Notes: a model not told the origin generated them from the sequence alone. A DNA stretch of 37,398 nt from an uncultured Anaerotignum sp. (GCA_910578425.1 CAJTQX010000025.1:1-37398), one strand, 5' to 3'; shown: positions 17,329-24,784, counted from the first letter of the stretch. Numbers and translations are program-made.

Positions 17329-17641
17329 ACGTTCCCACAACCTTTCCGATTACGGCCTTTACGGCCTCCTCTTTTTTCTGCGACGCCTGCTCTGCGATTT
17401 TCGCACAGCTTTCATCTGCTTCCTGCAGGATCTGCTGGATCGCCTTGCGGCTTTCCTCCACTGCATTTGCCACAGACGCCTGTATTTCCTCTTTTCCATG
17501 CAGGCGCGCCTGCTCAAGCAGTTCCTGCTGCTGCTTCAGCGCGTTGGCCTTTTTCTCCTCCGCTTGTCTGGCGGCCTGCTGCTTGATTTCCACAGCGCGG
17601 CTTTCCGCCTCCACAATACTTTTCAGGATCTCATAAGCCAT
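17315..17641 (-). CDS. ntpH: V-type ATPase subunit H/G (small stator subunit)
   Basis: This 108-residue protein is almost entirely coiled coil, rich in alanine, glutamate, lysine and glutamine, and is the partner of subunit E in the peripheral stalks; it is named NtpF in Enterococcus and AhaH in archaea. It is the first gene of the operon. ATG at 17641 is chosen for GAGAGGTGA upstream; the frame is open for 39 further codons to 17758 but without a ribosome binding site. Assignment rests mainly on coiled-coil composition, length and operon position. Confidence 0.85.
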   Translation of the reverse strand: MAYEILKSIVEAESRAVEIKQQAARQAEEKKANALKQQQELLEQARLHGKEEIQASVANAVEESRKAIQQILQEADESCAKIAEQASQKKEEAVKAVIGKVVGTYGSC

Positions 17642-17972
17642 TTGAATCACCTCTCTCGCTGCTTTTTTTGAAACCGCCTTCTCCGGATCGGCGGCAAGAT
17701 TGAAAAAGGCCCTCTTCCATGTTATGTAATCAGACAAGGAAGAAAGCCATACCTGCACTTTAGAAGCAACAGACCAACCTAAAAAACGCCCGGCCTATTG
17801 TGAAACTAATAACGCAAATAAATTCCAAGCTGAACCGTTTTCCTATCCATGACAAAGCGTTCCGTATTTTGCCGTTTTTCTAAAAACGAAATCTGTTTTT
17901 ACGGGGGATAATCGCGCCGCATCCATACCTCCCCGAAAAACTACGGTATGTATAAATACGCAACCACACCAT
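17642..17972 (-). promoter_or_regulatory. Long 5' leader of the V-ATPase operon
   Basis: About 330 transcribed bases precede ntpH. Near the 5' end (17897-17940) a hairpin pairs CGGGG with CCCCG and flanking T and A runs. Its 5' arm contains GGGGAGG, a ribosome binding site for an eight-codon frame, MRRDYPP plus stop (17899-17922), that spans the hairpin. Nearer ntpH, CCGCC and GGCGG can pair (about 17673-17700) just before a run of A. I recognise no known riboswitch. Confidence 0.45.
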
Positions 17973-17979
17973 CATTTCA

Positions 17980-18008
17980 ATAATAAAGGATTTATGCGGT
18001 GTTGTCAA
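17980..18008 (-). promoter_or_regulatory. Promoter of the V-ATPase operon
   Basis: A perfect TTGACA (18003-18008) and TATTAT (17980-17985) on the minus strand are 17 bp apart. Transcription would begin near 17973. Confidence 0.8.
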
Positions 18009-18362
18009 TGCCTTCTTAGATTTCAGGCTTTGTGAAAAACCAAACGCAATCTTTGCATGAAAATGCAGATTTTGTTTATTTTTCAAGGTTTCGCGCGGAT
18101 TTCTCGCACGCTTTTTTGGGCATCATTCCGCTTTTTTTCCGTTTTAGACAAATTTGGCGGCGTAAAATTGTGTAAACCTCCTAACAGAGTTTATGCAGTC
18201 CTGCGCCGCTAAAATTCTATCCTTCTGACAGTTTTCATTCCTGGAAAGATTTCCCACGCTGTTTTTGCAGGAAAGACACCGCCCTGCAGCTCCCTGCGAC
18301 GTCCCACCCCTTCCCAAAGCCGGAAAAATACAGACTGTCTAAGATTTCCATTTTACCCATGA
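18009..18362. other. Noncoding stretch upstream of the V-ATPase promoter
   Basis: About 350 bases without an open frame or a recognised RNA. It is T-rich with several runs of C and T. It lies between the terminator of the Nudix gene and the V-ATPase promoter, so it could hold regulator sites, but I see no clear inverted repeat. Confidence 0.5.
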
Positions 18363-18394
18363 AAAAAGGGCGTCCGGCTTTTATTCAGCCCTTT
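18361..18394 (-). terminator. Terminator overlapping the end of the Nudix gene
   Basis: AAAGGGC (18388-18394, minus sense) pairs with GCCCTTT (18365-18371), followed by TTTTTTC on the minus strand. The upstream arm lies in the last codons of the gene. Confidence 0.7.
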
Positions 18395-18819
18395 GCCCCT
18401 TTGCCCACAGCAGCAAACGCCCTATGGATATCACGTTTCAGCCAACTGGGGAGGTCACTCTCCTCAGCTTCGTCTTCGGTCAGCCAGTAAAAGGCTTCGT
18501 GTTCGCCGCTCAAACGCACCTCGCCCTCCAGCCAGCGGCAGGCATATGTAAATATGCATAAATGGATATGGTATTTGATCACGTCAAAAAGGGAAACCGG
18601 CAGACCAATGGCCGCTTCCAGCCCTGTTTCCTCGCGGATTTCCCTGTGCAGACCGTCCTCGGCACGTTCATAAAAATGCAGACCGCCGCCGGGGAGATCC
18701 CATTTCTGGCGGCTGTTCATATAGCTGGACTGCATCTCGACCTTAGAACGGCTGAGCACCAATGCTTTATCCTCTTTTATGATAACGGCTTTCACCGCCA
18801 CCGCAAAGTCGCGCTTCAT
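18385..18819 (-). CDS. Nudix hydrolase
   Basis: A 144-residue hydrolase of nucleoside diphosphate derivatives. The Nudix box (consensus G-x5-E-x7-REUxEExGU) is complete: the G of PGGG, E of FYE, then REIREETGL, at about residues 46-68, giving the metal-binding helix. The substrate cannot be told from the sequence; the neighbouring WDLPGGG and the C-terminal FYWLTEDE strand are common to MutT-like proteins that clean the nucleotide pool. ATG at 18819 has AAAGGGGGCGGG upstream. Repeat element B separates it from hslO, which reads in the same direction. Confidence 0.92.
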   Translation of the reverse strand: MKRDFAVAVKAVIIKEDKALVLSRSKVEMQSSYMNSRQKWDLPGGGLHFYERAEDGLHREIREETGLEAAIGLPVSLFDVIKYHIHLCIFTYACRWLEGEVRLSGEHEAFYWLTEDEAEESDLPSWLKRDIHRAFAAVGKGAKG

Positions 18820-18841
18820 CAGCCCGCCCCCTTTCTGTTAA

Positions 18842-19046
18842 AACCGTGGGACGCCGTCCCACACCCTGCAAGGGATTTCATCCCTTGACCCATTTCCCAA
18901 TCGCATTCCATGCGATTGGAGGGATATATTCAGATTGTCTCCCCAATCTGTTTTCTTCCGCCGCATAAAATGCGGCGGCAAAAGAGTCAGGGGGCAATGC
19001 CCCCAGTGGGGTTTGGAGCAACGCCCCAGGGTCTTTACAGTCTTTC
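18842..19046 (+). repeat. Palindromic repeat element B
   Basis: The longest copy of the family chains at least six stems: GTGGGAC/GTCCCAC (18846-18862), CAAGGGA/TCCCTTG (18869-18887), CCAATCGCAT/ATGCGATTGG (18897-18919), CAGATTG/CAATCTG, CCGCCGCAT/ATGCGGCGG and GGGGGC/GCCCCC, ending in GCCCCAGGGTCTTT. It fills the gap between hslO and the Nudix gene. Orientation is plus, like element E. Confidence 0.85.
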
Positions 19047-19052
19047 ATCTTC

Positions 19053-19931
19053 TTACTTCGCTTCTTCCAGCAGACGGAGCAGATCAGACTTCGTAAAGTC
19101 GTACTCCTTTGCACAAAAGTGACAATGCAGATTCGCCCTGCCGTCTTCTTCTATAATCTTCTCCAACTCCTCGCGCCCAATGCTGATCAATGCTTTCTCC
19201 ACCCGCTGCCTGTCACAGTTACAGGTGAACGCCGCCGGCAGCCTGTCCAATATCCTCAGACCCATATCTCCCAGCAAAAGCTCCAGTATTTCTTCCGGCG
19301 TTTTTCCAGCGTCCAGCAGATCCGTTACATAGGGCACATTCCTCAGCTTCTCTTCCAGCCGGAATACCATTCCTTCATCCGCATCGGGCAGCAGCTGTAT
19401 CATAAACCCGCCTGCACAGCGGATAGATGTATCCGTTTCCACCAGCACGCCCAGCCCCACAGCCGAGGGCGTTTGCTCAGACTGCGCGAAATAATACGTC
19501 AAATCCTCCGCGATTTCGCCTGTCACCAGCTCTATCCGCCCCGCATACGGCTCACGCATACCGATATCCTTAATTACGTCCAGATATCCCGCGCCGACTG
19601 CCCCGCCAACATCCAGTTTTCCGGGATATTTATCCGGCAGCTCCACATTTGGGTTGAACACATATCCTTTCACCTGCCCGCGGCAATCGCCGGAAACTAC
19701 AATTCCCTGCAAAGGACCATTCCCGCGTATCTGGAGCGTCACAAGGTCCTTTTCCCCCTTGAGCATGCTCCCCATCATCGCCGCAGCAGTCAGCAGCCTG
19801 CCCAGAGCGGCAGAAGCCACCGGGGAAGTATGGTGTATCTCCCTTGCCTTTTGCACCAGTTCTCCTGTTGTCGCTGCAAAGGCACGTATGCTGCCATCTC
19901 CAGCTGTTGCCCTTACGATATAATCGCTCAT
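19053..19931 (-). CDS. hslO: Hsp33 redox-regulated chaperone
   Basis: Hsp33 is a cytoplasmic holdase switched on by oxidative stress combined with unfolding. The 292-residue protein has the usual size. Its C-terminal zinc switch is intact: C237 and C239 in CNC, C270 and C273 in CHFC. The N-terminal core shows VRATAGDGSIRAFAATT, RGNGPLQGIVVSGD and VGAGYLDVIKD. Its ATG overlaps the stop of the methyltransferase gene (ATGA), so the two are probably translated together. The pairing has no obvious biochemical reason. Confidence 0.96.
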   Translation of the reverse strand: MSDYIVRATAGDGSIRAFAATTGELVQKAREIHHTSPVASAALGRLLTAAAMMGSMLKGEKDLVTLQIRGNGPLQGIVVSGDCRGQVKGYVFNPNVELPDKYPGKLDVGGAVGAGYLDVIKDIGMREPYAGRIELVTGEIAEDLTYYFAQSEQTPSAVGLGVLVETDTSIRCAGGFMIQLLPDADEGMVFRLEEKLRNVPYVTDLLDAGKTPEEILELLLGDMGLRILDRLPAAFTCNCDRQRVEKALISIGREELEKIIEEDGRANLHCHFCAKEYDFTKSDLLRLLEEAK

Positions 19932-20701
19932 TTTAGTTCCTCCGTTTCCCCATTCCGCTTTGCCGCGAAGAAAATGCGTTCGCTTTCCTCATGCGGCGGC
20001 GCGAAACAGTAGCCATCGCAGACTGCCGCAAGCGTCAGGCCGCTTTTTTCCATTGCGCGCGTAATCTCCTCCAGGGAATACGCCCGCTCATAGTGGCATT
20101 CCTGCACGCGTTCATACAGCCCGCTGTCTTCATCCTCTATAAAAAAGCTGACATTGTATTCGTTGATCTTCGTTTCCGGATCGTAGCTGTTTTCCCAGAT
20201 ATACGCCGCGTCCTCTTCTGCCGAAGCAAATATGTTATCTCCAAGTATCTCCCTGAACTTGTATTCTGTATTCATATCAAACAGGAACAGCCCTCCCGGG
20301 CGAATATGCGCCGCGGCACGCGCAAAGGCGTGTTCCAGTTGTCCGTCTTCAGTTAAGTAATTTATGCTGTCGCAAAGGCTAAGGACACAATCTGCCTCAA
20401 TGCCCAGTTCCAGCTCTGTCATATCCTGGCAGACCAAACGCAGGGAAACACCAGCCTGTCTGGCTTTATGGTCGGCCTCGGCAAGCATCTCCGGCGAAAG
20501 GTCCACGCCGGTCACATCCAGACCCATCGACGCCAGCGGAACTGACGCGCCGCCTGTGCCGCAGCCCAGGTCAATAACGCGCGTCAGCGTACCACTGCCG
20601 TATTTCTCCCAAGACGCAAGGACATGGCGCACCCAGCCGTCATAGTCCACATCTTCCATAAAAACATCATAAACCGCCGCAAAGGCTTCGTATGCTGCCA
20701 T
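19928..20701 (-). CDS. SAM-dependent methyltransferase (class I)
   Basis: The 257-residue protein has the class I Rossmann methyltransferase motifs: motif I VIDLGCGTGGASVPLA (about 42-57), acidic residue of motif II in VTGVDLSPEML (about 63-73), and ADCVLSLCDSINYLTEDGQLE (motif IV region). The opening YEAFAAVYDVFMEDVDYDGW is typical of the YqeM/methyltransferase-25 group found in Firmicutes; the substrate is unknown. ATG at 20701 has AGGAG upstream and was chosen over a longer in-frame start at 20758 inside repeat D. It is coupled to hslO. Confidence 0.88.
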   Translation of the reverse strand: MAAYEAFAAVYDVFMEDVDYDGWVRHVLASWEKYGSGTLTRVIDLGCGTGGASVPLASMGLDVTGVDLSPEMLAEADHKARQAGVSLRLVCQDMTELELGIEADCVLSLCDSINYLTEDGQLEHAFARAAAHIRPGGLFLFDMNTEYKFREILGDNIFASAEEDAAYIWENSYDPETKINEYNVSFFIEDEDSGLYERVQECHYERAYSLEEITRAMEKSGLTLAAVCDGYCFAPPHEESERIFFAAKRNGETEELK

Positions 20702-20723
20702 TGTTCCACTCCTGTCTGATGAA

Positions 20724-20815
20724 AGACCCTGGGGGCTTTGCCCCAACTCCCCCACCAACCCTTTGAAAAGGGTTGGATCCCAAACTTTATCACCGCCGCA
20801 TTTTCATGCGGCGGA
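20724..20815 (-). repeat. Palindromic repeat element D
   Basis: Stems are GGGGctttgCCCC (about 20732-20744), the perfect 10-bp pair CCAACCCTTT/AAAGGGTTGG (20755-20776) and CCGCCGCAT/ATGCGGCGG (20793-20814). CCCAAACTTTATC follows the second stem, as in element F. Read on the minus strand it ends in CCCCCAGGGTCTTTC, matching the end of B and E. It lies mostly in the leader of the methyltransferase-hslO mRNA. Confidence 0.85.
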
Positions 20816-20817
20816 GT

Positions 20818-20846
20818 ATTATATTTGCCATTTGGTTATCCCGCAA
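20818..20846 (-). promoter_or_regulatory. Promoter of methyltransferase-hslO
   Basis: TTGCGG (20841-20846) and a perfect TATAAT (20818-20823) on the minus strand are 17 bp apart. Transcription would start near 20811 and run through repeat D. Confidence 0.7.
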
Positions 20847-20971
20847 AAACTCCTTTTTTCATAATTGGGTTAAAGTGCAAGGCTTTTAGCGAACACTTGT
20901 CTATTGCACTTTTCAGGGCATCATTTTTAATCCCGCCAAAAACAGATTAGCCGAAGGTTTCGTTGCCGCCC

Positions 20972-21050
20972 TCCCGCAAAACACAGTTTTGCGGCAATCA
21001 GAGGTCAAGGGGAAGGTTTCCCCCTGCAGGGTGTGGGGCAGAGTCCCACA
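20972..21050 (-). repeat. Palindromic repeat element C
   Basis: Stems are CCGCAAAAC/GTTTTGCGG (20974-20994), GGGGAA/TTCCCC (21009-21023) and GTGGGGC/GTCCCAC (21033-21049). The order GGTCAAGGGG, CTGCAGGGTGTGGG, GTCCCAC is the reverse complement of the start of element B, so this copy is inverted. It lies downstream of the spore protein gene, followed by three tandem copies of about 11 bases reading TCTTCCCACAA or similar (21053-21084). Confidence 0.75.
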
Positions 21051-21090
21051 GCCTTCCCACAATCTTCCCACAATCTTCCCACGATTTTCA

Positions 21091-21309
21091 TTATATCTTT
21101 CCCGTATTCGGATTGCAAGCCTTTTCGCGCGCCCGCGCCTCCGCCTTCCGCCGCCCCATAAGCCCCCCGATTCTGCCGCTCTCCCGCGAGGTCAGCCCTC
21201 TCCAGCCGCTTTCCCTCACCTTATCCAACAGCCCAAGCTCCTCCGCAATCTCATATTTCATCGTCATGTCCTTCTTTTCCTGCTTTGTCAGCTCCCGTTT
21301 GGTTCTCAT
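21091..21309 (-). CDS. Alpha/beta-type small acid-soluble spore protein
   Basis: This 72-residue protein coats and protects DNA in dormant spores. It contains the two family landmarks: KYEIAEELGL (the site where the germination protease cuts, after the glutamate) and the LTSRESGRIGGLMGRR motif, which contacts DNA. The N-terminal 16 residues are strongly charged and the C-terminus is longer and more basic than usual, so it is a divergent member. ATG at 21309 has AAGGAG upstream; the longer frame to 21345 lacks one. The gene shows that the organism belongs to a spore-forming lineage. Confidence 0.85.
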   Translation of the reverse strand: MRTKRELTKQEKKDMTMKYEIAEELGLLDKVRESGWRGLTSRESGRIGGLMGRRKAEARAREKACNPNTGKI

Positions 21310-21329
21310 TGCCCTCACTCCTTCCCGCT

Positions 21330-21358
21330 TAGTATCCTCCGCCAAACGTTTTTTATGT
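21330..21358 (-). promoter_or_regulatory. Possible sigma-G type promoter of the spore protein gene
   Basis: On the minus strand ACATA (21354-21358) and GATACTA (21330-21336) are 17 bp apart, similar to forespore sigma-G consensus boxes. No sigma-A promoter is evident. Confidence 0.35.
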
Positions 21359-21396
21359 AGAATCTAATGCGCCCCCGCGCCTTTTTCAATATCCCC

Positions 21397-21424
21397 TTGA
21401 CAATCTCAAAATTTATGGTATCAT
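21397..21424 (+). promoter_or_regulatory. Promoter of the DUF2148 gene
   Basis: A perfect TTGACA (21397-21402) and TATCAT (21419-21424) are 16 bp apart, about 48 bases upstream of the start codon. Confidence 0.7.
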
Positions 21425-21471
21425 GTGTATATACACAGTGCAGTTACACGAAAATGAAGGAGGCATGTTTT

Positions 21472-22020
21472 ATGATTTACAACAGCAATTCTATGGAAGA
21501 AAGAGCAGCTTTACAGACTGCGGCAAAGATGTGTGCGGCAGCGCGGACTGCGCCCAAAGCGCATGGCAAGGACACTCTGCACATTTTCGTACTGGACGGG
21601 GAGCAGAAAGAGGACCTTGCCAAAAAAATGGAAGCCGTTGGGGAGCGTGAAATGGGCGAGAAAGCCTGGACATGGTTTGGGCGCGATGCTGCGAACGTCC
21701 GCGCGGCGCATGCAGTCGTTCTAATCGGAGCAGACAGAACGCAGCGCAATGTGCCGCACTGCGGCTACTGCGGCTTCGGCGACTGTAGCGGCTGCAAAAC
21801 CGCCGGCGGCAGCTGTGGGTTTGCGTATGTGGACCTGGGGATTGCTGTTTCCTCCGCAGTATCCGCCGCAGCTTCGGACGGCGTGGACTGCCGCGTAATG
21901 TTCTCCATCGGGAAAACGGCTGCCGAAATGGATTTTGTCCCTGACTGCGTCTGGCTGGGTATCCCGCTTTCCATCTCCGGCAAAAACATCTTTTTCGACA
22001 GGGGAATTTTCCACGATTGA
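21472..22020 (+). CDS. DUF2148 ferredoxin-domain protein
   Basis: The 182-residue protein matches the DUF2148 family of anaerobes, which combine a flavin-reductase-like fold with an iron-sulphur cluster motif. Cysteines C97, C100, C105 and C108 (CGYCGFGDCSGC), plus C115, could bind a 4Fe-4S cluster. The N-terminal AALQTAAKMCAAARTAPKAHGKD resembles the FMN-binding start of nitroreductases. The reaction is unknown; an electron-transfer or redox role is inferred. ATG at 21472 is placed eight bases after AAGGAGG; longer frames back to 21367 overlap the promoter. Confidence 0.88.
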   Translation: MIYNSNSMEERAALQTAAKMCAAARTAPKAHGKDTLHIFVLDGEQKEDLAKKMEAVGEREMGEKAWTWFGRDAANVRAAHAVVLIGADRTQRNVPHCGYCGFGDCSGCKTAGGSCGFAYVDLGIAVSSAVSAAASDGVDCRVMFSIGKTAAEMDFVPDCVWLGIPLSISGKNIFFDRGIFHD

Positions 22021-22095
22021 TTTCCCTGCACCCTGCTTGCTTTTTTCCATGAAAACAGGTAGAATAGAAACATTCAACGCAGGGAGGAAAAAACT

Positions 22096-22563
22096 ATGTT
22101 GGCTTTCACCATTCCAGACACAAAATCCTTTATGAACCTTCTGCTCAAGCAGGATACCTTTGACCAGTTCCTGTTCCGGCAGGGAGAGATCCTGACATTT
22201 GCCAGCTTCATCATAGAGGGCAAGAGGCACATGGATTTTTACGCCGAGGAAGAACAGAACGCCCTGTCCCGCTATGTGCGCTGGGAGGAAATGCGCCCGT
22301 TCGTATTTCAAGCTGTACGGGGAAACCGTCTGCCGAAGGCTGTCAAACTGGTTTTTTCCCTTTCCGAAGAAAAAACGGAACATCTGCCGAATACGGCGGC
22401 GGCCTTTTTGAATATCCTGTTCCGCGACAACACCCTGTTCTGCACCACCGCAACGGCGCAGGAAAATTTTTCGCTGGACAAAAGCGGCGAAAAGCTATGG
22501 GAAGAATATGTACTGAAATTTTTCAAAAAAAACGCCATTCCTGTGAAATTAGAGGAGGATTAA
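22096..22563 (+). CDS. DUF5721 family protein
   Basis: This 155-residue protein of unknown function resembles DUF5721 proteins of Lachnospiraceae: an N-terminal MLAFTIPDTKSFMNLLLKQDTFDQFL, then EILTFASFIIEGKRHMDFY, and a central VRWEEMRPFVFQAVRGNRLPKAVKLVFSL. It has no signal peptide or membrane segment and is probably cytoplasmic. AGGGAGG lies upstream of ATG at 22096. It follows the DUF2148 gene after 75 bases and may share its transcript, which would end at the terminator at 22605. Confidence 0.82.
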   Translation: MLAFTIPDTKSFMNLLLKQDTFDQFLFRQGEILTFASFIIEGKRHMDFYAEEEQNALSRYVRWEEMRPFVFQAVRGNRLPKAVKLVFSLSEEKTEHLPNTAAAFLNILFRDNTLFCTTATAQENFSLDKSGEKLWEEYVLKFFKKNAIPVKLEED

Positions 22564-22604
22564 ACCCGTTCCCACAAATCAGATTACAGTACTATTTCAA
22601 ATTG

Positions 22605-22637
22605 AGCCTTTGTTTTGTAAAACAGAGGCTTTTTTTA
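22605..22637 (+). terminator. Terminator after the DUF5721 gene
   Basis: An 11-bp stem with one G-T pair (22605-22615 with 22620-22630) is followed by seven T. Confidence 0.85.
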
Positions 22638-22783
22638 TGAACAAAATCCGGCTCTCCCCCTGATATTTTTTAATAAAATTTAAGATTCTCGTCAGGAATT
22701 ATTAAAACAGGCACGTTATACTGAAAGAAACAGATAAAACACGACCCAAATACCCAGCCGCCCAGCGGCACAAGGAGGCTATT

Positions 22784-23620
22784 ATGAAAAAAATATACGC
22801 GCTTTTTCTCATCTGCGGCATGACACTCGGGCTTTCCGCCTGCGGCGGGGAATCCAGCGAGCCTGTGGAGCAGCCCCCGCAGGAAAGCGGCACAGAACTG
22901 CCGGAAGCCATGACGACCATGTCCGCACCCATACATGCTCTGGCGGAAACCATGCTCAATACCGGTTTGGATTATCAGCCGGATGACCCTGAGTTTTTCT
23001 GGAGCAGCCTGCATTTCTTTTTAGAAACCTACGGAAACCGGCACGAATCAGTTGGGCTTTCTGACGAGGGCGTGATGCGCGTCCCGCGAAAAACCATGCA
23101 GGAGCATGCCATCGCGCTGTTCTCAGCTTATGATGACCTGCCGGAACTGCCGGAAAGTCTTTCCGGCCGCATCGCCTATGACAGCAGATGGGATGCTTAC
23201 CTTGTCTATTCCGAGGAATACACACCGTATACGCTGGCATTGGCAGAGCTTTCCGAAGAAAATGGAACATACCGCCTGGAAGCTGCCCTCAGCGGCGTCG
23301 ACGGAGAAACCGTAGGCATGTGGGAAGTCGAGCTGGTGAAAAACACCTATGCGGACGGCATACAAAACCCTCTGTATCCTTACAGCGTTGCATCCATGCG
23401 TTCCCTGGCGGCACAGAAGGAGCAGGCTGTCTTTAACGGCCTGACCGATTCGCACACCGCAGAAGTCACACTAAGCGATGGCACAGTCGCGGCGTTCCAG
23501 TTTGACACGGATTCCGAGGTCAGCAAAGCACTCCAAAATCTGGATATCGGCGAAGGCTTTACCATAGAATATCTGACCGATGAAAAAAACGGGACGGCAA
23601 AGATTGTCAGGGCGGAATAA
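22784..23620 (+). CDS. Putative lipoprotein of unknown function
   Basis: The signal peptide MKKIYALFLICGMTLGLSAC has a clear lipobox (LSAC) with lipidation at C20, followed by a proline, glutamate and glutamine-rich linker. The 278-residue protein would be anchored to the outer face of the membrane. The middle part (about 50-190) contains FFWSSLHFFLETYGNRHES and a tyrosine-rich WDAYLVYSEEYTPYTLALAELSEENGTYRL strand region; the C-terminal 60 residues look like a small beta domain. No known family is recognised. AAGGAGG lies upstream of ATG at 22784. A tRNA gene reads towards it on the other strand. Confidence 0.8.
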   Translation: MKKIYALFLICGMTLGLSACGGESSEPVEQPPQESGTELPEAMTTMSAPIHALAETMLNTGLDYQPDDPEFFWSSLHFFLETYGNRHESVGLSDEGVMRVPRKTMQEHAIALFSAYDDLPELPESLSGRIAYDSRWDAYLVYSEEYTPYTLALAELSEENGTYRLEAALSGVDGETVGMWEVELVKNTYADGIQNPLYPYSVASMRSLAAQKEQAVFNGLTDSHTAEVTLSDGTVAAFQFDTDSEVSKALQNLDIGEGFTIEYLTDEKNGTAKIVRAE

Positions 23621-23650
23621 ACGCCCGCCCCCGTCCTGAAAAAGCATAAT

Positions 23651-23678
23651 AAAAAAATGCCGGATAAACTCCGGCATT
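23651..23678 (-). terminator. Terminator of tRNA-Pro
   Basis: A perfect 9-bp stem, AATGCCGGA with TCCGGCATT, and a 5-nt loop are followed on the minus strand by a T run directly after the tRNA. Confidence 0.85.
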
Positions 23679-23684
23679 CTGCTC

Positions 23685-23758
23685 TCGATGCGACAGGATT
23701 TGAACCTGCGGCCTCTGCGTCCCGAACGCAGCGCTCTACCAAGCTGAGCCACGCATCG
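23685..23758 (-). tRNA. tRNA-Pro (CGG)
   Basis: A complete 74-nt cloverleaf. The acceptor stem CGATGCG pairs with CGCATCG, discriminator A; the anticodon stem is CTGCG/CGCAG around TTCGGGA, giving anticodon CGG; the T loop is TTCAAAT. CCA is not encoded. Confidence 0.95.
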
Positions 23759-23769
23759 TCAACGATATT

Positions 23770-23798
23770 ATTTTGCGCTATTTTTACAGAAATGTCAA
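23770..23798 (-). promoter_or_regulatory. Promoter of tRNA-Pro
   Basis: A perfect TTGACA (23793-23798) and CAAAAT (23770-23775) on the minus strand are 17 bp apart, with the tRNA beginning 11 bases after the -10 box. Confidence 0.65.
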
Positions 23799-23921
23799 GA
23801 AAAATTTTCTCGTAAAGCAAAAAAATTATTTCAGGATCGAAAAACGGCATATCCTGCATGAAATTTGTTTCTGAAAAACAAGCAATACAACTGCCTTTAT
23901 CGTATACTGGATACTGTCGGC

Positions 23922-24662
23922 TCACTCCTTCTCCTCCTCCTGTTCGCGGGCGGCGGCGCGGTTGAGCTCCTCCATATAGCCCGCCGTAATAATGCCGGAC
24001 GGCAGGGCAATGATGGCAATACCGACAAAAGAAGAAAGTATTGTCACCAGCTTACCCGCCGCGGTAACAGGCGCGATATCGCCGTAGCCTATCGTGGAAA
24101 GACTGACCGTTGCCCAATAAATCGCATCGAAATACGTTGGGAAGGTATCCGGCTCGATATTAAATATGATGAGCGCGGAAACCAGCACATATGCTGCCGC
24201 CAATGTACAGACAGCCAGCAGGGGCGTGCGCTGCCTGTGCATTACGTCCAGAATGATGCGCATGCTTTTGGAGTAGCGCAGCATCTTAAACGCGCGGAAC
24301 GCCCTGAAACAGCGAACAAGCCGGAACAGCTTCAGCATTCTCAGCCCGCTGGAAACAGCAAAAAAAGTCGGCAGTATGGCAATAAAATCCACCACAGCAA
24401 GGAATGTAAACGGATAGATAAAAAAGGAAATGACGCCTTTCTCCAGATGCAGATCGGCAGTAGCTTCCCGCAGCAGATAATCCACAATGAAAACTGCCGC
24501 CGCAACCGTTTCGATGGCGTGGAATACAGGCGGCTCCTGCTTAAAAGCAAGCGGAAAAATGCTGATAAGTATCAGCGCAATCATAATGTAATCATAAATT
24601 TTGCTGGCACGGTCGTCCCTTTCGGCTACCGTAATGATTTCGTGTATTCGTTCCCGCATCAT
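23922..24662 (-). CDS. Voltage-gated potassium channel
   Basis: The 246-residue protein has the six-helix layout of voltage-gated channels: S1 to S3 at about 22-100, an S4 with repeated basic residues (RMLKLFRLVRCFRAFRAFKMLR, written in two parts: 108-117 and 118-129), a pore region, and the potassium selectivity filter TIGYGD at 190-195 between S5 and S6. It would sit in the cytoplasmic membrane and pass potassium. ATG at 24662 or 24659 fits GGGAGCGG upstream; the longer frame to 24866 runs through the promoter. The C-terminus is short and very acidic, with no RCK domain. Confidence 0.9.
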   Translation of the reverse strand: MMRERIHEIITVAERDDRASKIYDYIMIALILISIFPLAFKQEPPVFHAIETVAAAVFIVDYLLREATADLHLEKGVISFFIYPFTFLAVVDFIAILPTFFAVSSGLRMLKLFRLVRCFRAFRAFKMLRYSKSMRIILDVMHRQRTPLLAVCTLAAAYVLVSALIIFNIEPDTFPTYFDAIYWATVSLSTIGYGDIAPVTAAGKLVTILSSFVGIAIIALPSGIITAGYMEELNRAAAREQEEEKE

Positions 24663-24699
24663 TCCGCTCCCATTGTCCCCTGTAAAACCTGTTTTTTCC

Positions 24700-24728
24700 A
24701 TTATAGCATGGAACGCGTAGCGGCACAA
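24700..24728 (-). promoter_or_regulatory. Promoter of the potassium channel gene
   Basis: TTGTGC (24723-24728) and a perfect TATAAT (24700-24705) on the minus strand are 17 bp apart. Confidence 0.6.
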
Positions 24729-24784
24729 TGGCGGAATCCAACGGGACCCTGCATATCTATAAAAAACAGAAAAGGAGAAAACAC

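Noticed and set aside
15247..17586. 779-codon open frame on the plus strand
   Set aside because: It is antisense to ntpI and neighbouring ntp genes, which are unmistakable; its protein is rich in Arg, His and Gln and matches nothing. It is a by-product of codon bias.
17642..17758. In-frame 39-codon N-terminal extension of ntpH
   Set aside because: No ribosome binding site at 17758, while a good one precedes the ATG at 17641 and the extension does not look like the coiled-coil family start.
17642..17972. Known riboswitch in the V-ATPase leader
   Set aside because: No recognisable riboswitch core was found by eye; only a small hairpin with a tiny frame is visible.
18842..19046. CRISPR-like or tRNA-like structure suspected in repeat element B
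   Set aside because: The hairpins are unequal in sequence and spacing, with no regular repeat-spacer pattern and no cloverleaf.
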